Shown in pieces: positions 59,786 through 64,000 of a stretch of 64,000 bases of DNA (position 1 is the stretch's first letter; each line of letters opens with the position of its first letter). Both the position numbers and the translations under genes were made by a program. The notes under the pieces were generated by a model, which saw only the letters and a list, made by a program, of their open reading frames with translations, made no database searches and was not told the DNA's origin. The DNA comes from Sinomicrobium soli. GTDB taxonomy: Bacteria > Bacteroidota > Bacteroidia > Flavobacteriales > Flavobacteriaceae. The stretch is taken from the NCBI RefSeq assembly GCF_003285545.1, contig NZ_QLNV01000001.1, positions 124,001 through 188,000 of the forward strand, in the 5' to 3' direction.

Positions 59786-60190
59786 ATGGAAATTGACAGA
59801 TCTTTCATGCTCGACCGGATAAAGACCCACTACCGCTTTAAAAGGGATATCGACCTGGCACGGCATCTGGGTGTAAAACCGCAGGTATTGTCTAACTGGA
59901 GGAAAAGAAATTCTTTCGATGCCCAGTTGCTGTACACCAAATGCGACGAGCTGAACCCTTCCTGGCTGCTTACCGGTGATGAGCCTATGCTGACATCTGC
60001 ATTACAGGATCTGCACAGTTTACAGGAAGAAAGCGGGGTATATGTCTTACAGGAGAAAATCAATGCCCTGGAAGGCCGGATCGAAGCCTTACTGGAAGCC
60101 AATACCGCCCTGAAAGAAGCCAATGGCGCATTTCGGGAAACCATCGATATCATGAAGAAACGCATTTCGGAACTGGAAGCGGGGAAATAG
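59786..60190 (+). CDS. CI-repressor-type helix-turn-helix protein with coiled coil
   Basis: 134 residues. The N-terminal 65 residues match the phage CI-type HTH (IDLARHLGVKPQVLSNWRKR, ELNPSWLLTGDEPML). The C-terminal half (about 80-134: LQEKINALEGRIEALLEANT ... MKKRISELE) is a coiled coil in place of the peptidase-like dimerisation domain of true CI. No other phage gene is near, so it is probably a chromosomal regulator. Target unknown. Confidence 0.85.
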   Translation: MEIDRSFMLDRIKTHYRFKRDIDLARHLGVKPQVLSNWRKRNSFDAQLLYTKCDELNPSWLLTGDEPMLTSALQDLHSLQEESGVYVLQEKINALEGRIEALLEANTALKEANGAFRETIDIMKKRISELEAGK

Positions 60191-60336
60191 TAGGGGTAAT
60201 TCGGTTCTTCGGTAACACTCTGCAGCTCGCTGACTGTCGTCCTGACACCTAACGTTTGGGTAACCGCATGAATGGATACGACGTTTTTGAAATGAAGCAA
60301 CTTACGATAGATACGTCATAGGTAGCGCAGCCGAAG

Positions 60337-60513
60337 AATCTCCGGTGCTTCCGTTATGCTGTTGGAAGTTCTTTGATCCGGGGGCAGGAGATTCCCTGCC
60401 TGCCGGCAGGCGGGTTCACTTCACTTCGCTGCGTTCTGAATGACAGTGTTGTCATCCCGAGCGTAGTCGAGGGATCTCCGGTCTCGACGTTATGCTATTG
60501 AAGTTCCTTTGAT
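60337..60513. repeat. Dispersed intergenic repeat, copy C
   Basis: 60337-60379 is the inverse of copy A (5226-5258). 60394-60414 matches the palindrome at 24661-24682 with one change. 60450-60513 is the inverse of 24565-24628. A further partial AAGTTCCTTTGATC is at 60500-60513. No gene in 60191-60603. Confidence 0.75.
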
Positions 60514-60550
60514 CTGAGGTTGAGATTCTTCCCTACGGTCTGAATGACAA

Positions 60551-60589
60551 ACTACGAACTAACAACTAACAACTAAGAACTAACAACTA
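60551..60589. repeat. AACTAAC-rich module just after a stop codon
   Basis: Near-tandem AACTAACAACTAAG units, the same module as at 5361-5390. It ends 14 bases from the stop of the minus-strand gene at 60604, the same arrangement as at argS. Confidence 0.65.
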
Positions 60590-60603
60590 TACCGCTGCAA
60601 CCA

Positions 60604-60993
60604 CTAAAACTCCGGAGGCAGCAGAAGGGTACGCCCTATAAAATAAAAGCACATGGCCTGCCGGGGTGCTACCGGGATACTGTCGTAAAGACGCTGCTTC
60701 CTGATCACATTGCCATCACGGCTGCAATACTCTATCCAGCAATAATCCTCACGTACGCAGCACAGGCGGATCTTGATAAGCTGTTGCTCTGCAGACAACG
60801 CAAAGGCCTGCATGGCCATCCTCACAAAAACCGGCTCATTTTCGAAGAGGTTCATGACATATCTTACGCCATCGGTATAGTAGAACGGAAAATCGGAATG
60901 CAGGTACAGGCGGCCGGTACTGCGAAAATTTTCCAGTTTGCTCCGCAGGGTGCTGCCGTACGTTTCTTTCGGGGTAGTTATTATTGTTTCCAT
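60604..60993 (-). CDS. Small protein of unknown function (second of a pair)
   Basis: 129 residues; I do not recognise the family. No signal peptide or membrane segment. Notable features are YLHSDFPFYYTDGVRYVMNL, VRMAMQAFALSAEQQLIKIR and a Cys-rich strand (IRLCCVREDYCWIEYC). Starts 18 bases after the upstream small gene, so they form a pair. Confidence 0.6.
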   Translation of the reverse strand: METIITTPKETYGSTLRSKLENFRSTGRLYLHSDFPFYYTDGVRYVMNLFENEPVFVRMAMQAFALSAEQQLIKIRLCCVREDYCWIEYCSRDGNVIRKQRLYDSIPVAPRQAMCFYFIGRTLLLPPEF

Positions 60994-61011
60994 AGAATAG
61001 GTTATATAATT

Positions 61012-61317
61012 TCAGACAAGCCGCACTTTACAGTCGGAAACCGTATTATTGCGAAATTCTATTTCGAGATACATCTTATAGGGGATCGTCTTGAGATCGT
61101 GTACAAAATACTTCCACCGGTCTACGTAATAGTGGTTGTATTCGTCTCCGAGAAGTTCAACGATCTCTTCTTTTGTCCTTGAAATCAACAGTTCCGTATC
61201 CAGTATATGTTTCAGGTAGCACATGCGCTGTTCCCGGCTGCGCTTCCAGGTTAAACTTTCAAAAGAACAATGTTTGATCCCCAGCAGGAACATTACATAT
61301 TTACAATATAAAGGCAT
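61012..61317 (-). CDS. Small protein of unknown function (first of a pair)
   Basis: 101 residues from the ATG at 61317 (MPLYCKYVMFLLGIKHC). The frame stays open to 61539, but residues upstream of 61317 are Cys/Phe-rich and do not look like protein. The C-terminal half (MCYLKHILDTELLISRTKEE, IVELLGDEYNHYYVDRWKYF, MYLEIEFRNNTVSDCKV) has the layout of BamE/SmpA-like small folds, in which a short helix-helix pair precedes a three-stranded sheet; this is an impression only. A short hydrophobic N-terminus may be a weak signal. Confidence 0.55.
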   Translation of the reverse strand: MPLYCKYVMFLLGIKHCSFESLTWKRSREQRMCYLKHILDTELLISRTKEEIVELLGDEYNHYYVDRWKYFVHDLKTIPYKMYLEIEFRNNTVSDCKVRLV

Positions 61318-61510
61318 AGTCGCATTTTTTATTAGTCGTTTTAAATACACACTATTACTACCCTCTGTAAAAAACCCTGTCTCTGTATTGCCTTTCGCAC
61401 AGTACCGGTATAAGCTCCTTACCTCCCGGATACCGTTGAAAAAGCACTGACATAAAAGTAAACGACGACGCCCGAAATAATAACAGAAAACCTGTAGAAC
61501 CTTTTGTTTT

Positions 61511-61554
61511 GGAACATAGAATAAGTTCGATTGAAACATAGAACAAGTTCTAAT
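61511..61554. repeat. Two tandem 22-bp repeats with inverted GAAC..GTTC
   Basis: Copies at 61511-61532 and 61533-61554 share GAACATAGAATAAGTTC-like sequence. The second contains AGAACAAGTTCT, an almost perfect dyad. It lies upstream of the small gene pair on the minus strand and about 200 bases before the sensor gene on the plus strand. Candidate double operator. The rest of 61318-61756 is AT-rich without other features. Confidence 0.5.
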
Positions 61555-61756
61555 AACGGTTAGGAGATAATCACCATTTTTTTTGTATCATTGTACACCC
61601 CAAACACTATTTTATCCAACTTACATAAAATCAGGGTATTATTTCCACTAACTTCCCATTAGGGATATGACGGGAAAATTGTTTTACCATACCTGATATA
61701 GAAAACTCTGAACTCACGGTTTTTACATAATATTTTAGAATTCCGCTCTGATTCTA

Positions 61757-64000
61757 ATGCGACTTACGTTGATTATTCTTTACAGCCTGTTCTGCCATGT
61801 TTCTTATTGTAAACAAATTAACAACAGCTTCACCCACGACCACAACCTCCGTTGGTATACCGATAGCGACGGGCTGCCCCAGAACACCATTACGGAAATA
61901 TTTAAAGATATTCACGGTTACATATGGCTGCTTACCAAAAACGGGGTAGTACGGTATAACGGAAGTAGCTTCAGAACCTATAATTCCGAAAATACCGGGC
62001 TCGGCAACAACAGCATGACCCAGGTCACAGGTAACCGGAAATCGGACAGTATCTGGGTTTTCAATGATTTTGACGAAGCGCTCCTGATCACCCGGCGAAC
62101 CGCCAGGCACGTATACTACAACAAACCGGGTATTCCGTCCGGGACTCCCTTCTTTGCACCCGGAAGCACTGTCGCCCTGGATCAGGTACCGGAGTCGGGG
62201 AAAAGCGACTTCTTTAAGGTCGGAGATACACTATGCCATATTTCAAAATCGGGAAAATACACCCTGATATACGGTGAAAACTATACTTCAGGAATGCTGG
62301 ACCTGAAAAATGACAGCATAGGGAAAATTATTTATAACCGGATCGCACAACAGGTTTTTATCCTTACTTCCGGAAACCTCTATACCGTAACCAAAGAAAA
62401 GGACCGGCTCCTGGTTTCTCCATTATTGAACCGTTTCAGCTATCATCGGTTCAAGGATATCATATCGATCTATTACGACAGGTCGCTGAACGAGTTATAT
62501 CTCGGGAGCAATACCAGGGGGCTGGGGGTGATCAGACCAAAAAAATTCCACAGTCATTACGACACCAACCCCGACAGGGTGCAATATGCCCTTATCGCAC
62601 AGGACAGCAATACCGTTCTGACCGCCAATGGTACCCGTATCACGGCAGACAGTTCGGGAATCCGGACTTCCCGGATCAGATTCCCCTGTGAAGGTGACGA
62701 AACGAGCATGACCATCGATACTTTCGGGAATATCTGGACCAAAAAACAGGATATGCTGTATTGCTTCCGTAAGGATACCGGCTTTAACGGATACCGGCAA
62801 TGGAAGCTCCCCGGAGACATAGGCCGGGTATACCTCGGAAAAAATGGCAACATATGGATTACCACCCGGCCTGCAGCACGACAAAACACAAGGAATAAAG
62901 GAGCTTTATACCGCATGAACCCCGCACAACCGGACCAGCCCCCCCTGTACTTCAGATCGGTCGGGTTTGACATATCCTATATCCTGCAGACCCCGGATTC
63001 CTCCCTCTGGCTGGGCAGCTATAAAGGGCTGTACCGGCTCGACCTCAAGACATCAGGGATAAGCACCATCCCCGGATTGCAGGACAAACACATAAAAAAC
63101 CTGTATGCGGGTACACAAAACGAATTGTGGATCGCTACCGCCACCAAGGGCATTTTCCTGTACCGAAACGACACCCTTACCGGTTTTCCCCCGGACAGAT
63201 ACGGGTATATGCGCTCCCCTCTTTGTATCCGGGAAGATGCAAAAGGCTTTCTGTGGGTCTCCTCCGGAAAAGGACTGTTTCAGGTCTCAAAACAGAAAAT
63301 GATAGACTATGCCACGGGAAAGACAGACCAGGTGTACTATCACTACTACGATAAAAGCTCGGGGTTTACTTCCAATGAGTTCAACGGCGACTGCCAGCCC
63401 TGCGGGGAAACACTTTCCAATGGCTATATCGCCTTCCCTTCCCTCGAAGGCATAGTCCTGTTCGATCCCCTCCAGATACACCCCAGGCTGCCAAATACAA
63501 AACTCTATCTCGACGAGGTCTACACTGTTCAGCACCGGGAGAAGGTAACGGTTCACAACGACACCATTCACGTACCCCGGGACTTCTCAAGGATATACCT
63601 ATGGATCGATTCGCCGTACTTCGGAAACCCCCGTAACCTCAATCTCCAGTTCAGGCTGGAAGACCAGGGCGACGAGCAATGGGAATACATTTCGCAGGGG
63701 CAGCCCATCACCTTTTCACAGCTCTCCCCCGGCAGCCATACCATTGTCGTCCGGAAAATGAACAGTTTCTATTCCCATTACACCCATAAGCGCATTACCC
63801 TGATCGTACCTCCCTATTTCTGGGAAACGGACTGGTTCCTGTTACTGCTGCTACTCGCCGTTCCCGTACTTCTGTACTATAGCATAAAGTTCAGGATACG
63901 GTATGTGCGCTATAAAAACATGCTCCTGCAAAAGAAGATAGCCGAAAACACAAGACATCTGCGCAACGCCATCAGAACACTGAAGATCACCAGAAACAAG
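61757..64000 (+). CDS. Two-component-type sensor with beta-propeller and Y_Y_Y domain, N-terminal 748 residues (cut by window edge)
   Basis: Open from the ATG at 61757 to the end of the window. A signal peptide (MRLTLIILYSLFCHVSYC) leads into Reg_prop beta-propeller repeats (LRWYTDSDGLPQNTITEIFK, GYIWLLTKNGVVRYNG; later GNIWTKKQDMLY, SLWLGSYKGLYRLD, LWIATATKGIFLY). Next come FTSNEFNGD, a Y_Y_Y domain (FRLEDQGDEQWEY ... FSQLSPGSHTIVVRKMNS) and a membrane segment (WFLLLLLLAVPVLLYYSI). A cytoplasmic coiled coil begins (NMLLQKKIAENTRHLRNAIR). The output domain lies beyond the window: histidine kinase (hybrid system) or a DNA-binding domain. Such sensors usually control carbohydrate loci. Confidence 0.9.
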   Translation, partial: MRLTLIILYSLFCHVSYCKQINNSFTHDHNLRWYTDSDGLPQNTITEIFKDIHGYIWLLTKNGVVRYNGSSFRTYNSENTGLGNNSMTQVTGNRKSDSIWVFNDFDEALLITRRTARHVYYNKPGIPSGTPFFAPGSTVALDQVPESGKSDFFKVGDTLCHISKSGKYTLIYGENYTSGMLDLKNDSIGKIIYNRIAQQVFILTSGNLYTVTKEKDRLLVSPLLNRFSYHRFKDIISIYYDRSLNELYLGSNTRGLGVIRPKKFHSHYDTNPDRVQYALIAQDSNTVLTANGTRITADSSGIRTSRIRFPCEGDETSMTIDTFGNIWTKKQDMLYCFRKDTGFNGYRQWKLPGDIGRVYLGKNGNIWITTRPAARQNTRNKGALYRMNPAQPDQPPLYFRSVGFDISYILQTPDSSLWLGSYKGLYRLDLKTSGISTIPGLQDKHIKNLYAGTQNELWIATATKGIFLYRNDTLTGFPPDRYGYMRSPLCIREDAKGFLWVSSGKGLFQVSKQKMIDYATGKTDQVYYHYYDKSSGFTSNEFNGDCQPCGETLSNGYIAFPSLEGIVLFDPLQIHPRLPNTKLYLDEVYTVQHREKVTVHNDTIHVPRDFSRIYLWIDSPYFGNPRNLNLQFRLEDQGDEQWEYISQGQPITFSQLSPGSHTIVVRKMNSFYSHYTHKRITLIVPPYFWETDWFLLLLLLAVPVLLYYSIKFRIRYVRYKNMLLQKKIAENTRHLRNAIRTLKITRNK

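Noticed and set aside
59786-60190. Prophage based on the CI-type HTH protein
   Set aside because: No integrase, structural or lysis gene and no attachment repeats nearby.
61318-61539. N-terminal extension of the small gene at 61012
   Set aside because: The Cys/Phe-rich composition does not look like protein and would overlap the region with the operator-like repeats; ATG at 61317 is preferred.

Overview
The window is chromosomal DNA from a member of the Bacteroidota, most likely family Flavobacteriaceae. Evidence: two SusC/SusD pairs, a FecR/ECF-sigma regulatory cascade, TAnnTTTG-type -7 promoter boxes, weak or absent Shine-Dalgarno sequences, and the gene order rpsL-rpsG-fusA-rpsJ-(S10-spc-alpha)-rplQ-carA-eno-gltA. 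GC is moderate (mid 40s by eye). I cannot name the genus; no tRNA, rRNA, CRISPR array or transposase gene was seen.

Layout. 1-4.9 kb (minus strand): haem-uptake locus with a HmuR-like TonB receptor, a double-length HmuY-like lipoprotein, a DUF6607-type secreted protein and the start of an ankyrin-type secreted protein cut by the window edge. 5.4-7.7 kb: argS and a small unknown gene. 7.7-19.3 kb (minus): ECF sigma, FecR anti-sigma, SusC (with STN signalling domain), SusD, a Tat-exported enolase-superfamily dehydratase, a signal-peptide-bearing RraA-family protein, a SnoaL-like lipoprotein and a BASS-type transporter. This reads as one nutrient-acquisition locus, probably for a sugar acid or its oligomer, with two normally cytoplasmic enzyme families moved to the periplasm. 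A terminator facing the wrong way at the start of susC suggests a cis-antisense RNA. 19.5-23 kb: a gene remnant, cysH with an Rrf2 regulator, and a translationally coupled pair of arginine-deiminase-superfamily hydrolases. 23-27.2 kb: gltA, eno, carA.

27.4-44.9 kb (minus): one almost unbroken translation block: rpsL, rpsG, fusA, rpsJ, then rplC to rplQ including secY, infA, rpmJ and rpoA. It starts at a near-perfect flavobacterial promoter upstream of rpsL. No tuf gene is present. L36 and S14 are zinc-free types. rpmJ (38 codons) and rpmD (59 codons) are real genes here.

45.3-50.1 kb (plus): an isolated SusC/SusD pair with clearly lower GC than its surroundings and no attached enzymes or regulators, probably acquired separately. 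50.6-58.9 kb: M3 oligopeptidase, rhodanese and a UbiA-like membrane protein, gcvP, and a KAS III-like synthase with a small methyltransferase behind a perfect 26-bp palindrome. A 163-bp inverted-repeat element sits in the divergent region before gcvP. 58.9-64 kb: an orphan ECF sigma factor, a CI-type HTH protein, two small unknown genes, and the N-terminal 748 residues of a large two-component-type sensor (beta-propeller plus Y_Y_Y) running off the end.

Intergenic DNA carries a dispersed repeat family (copies near 5.2, 24.5 and 60.4 kb) with a second AACTAAC-rich module placed just after stop codons at two of the sites.
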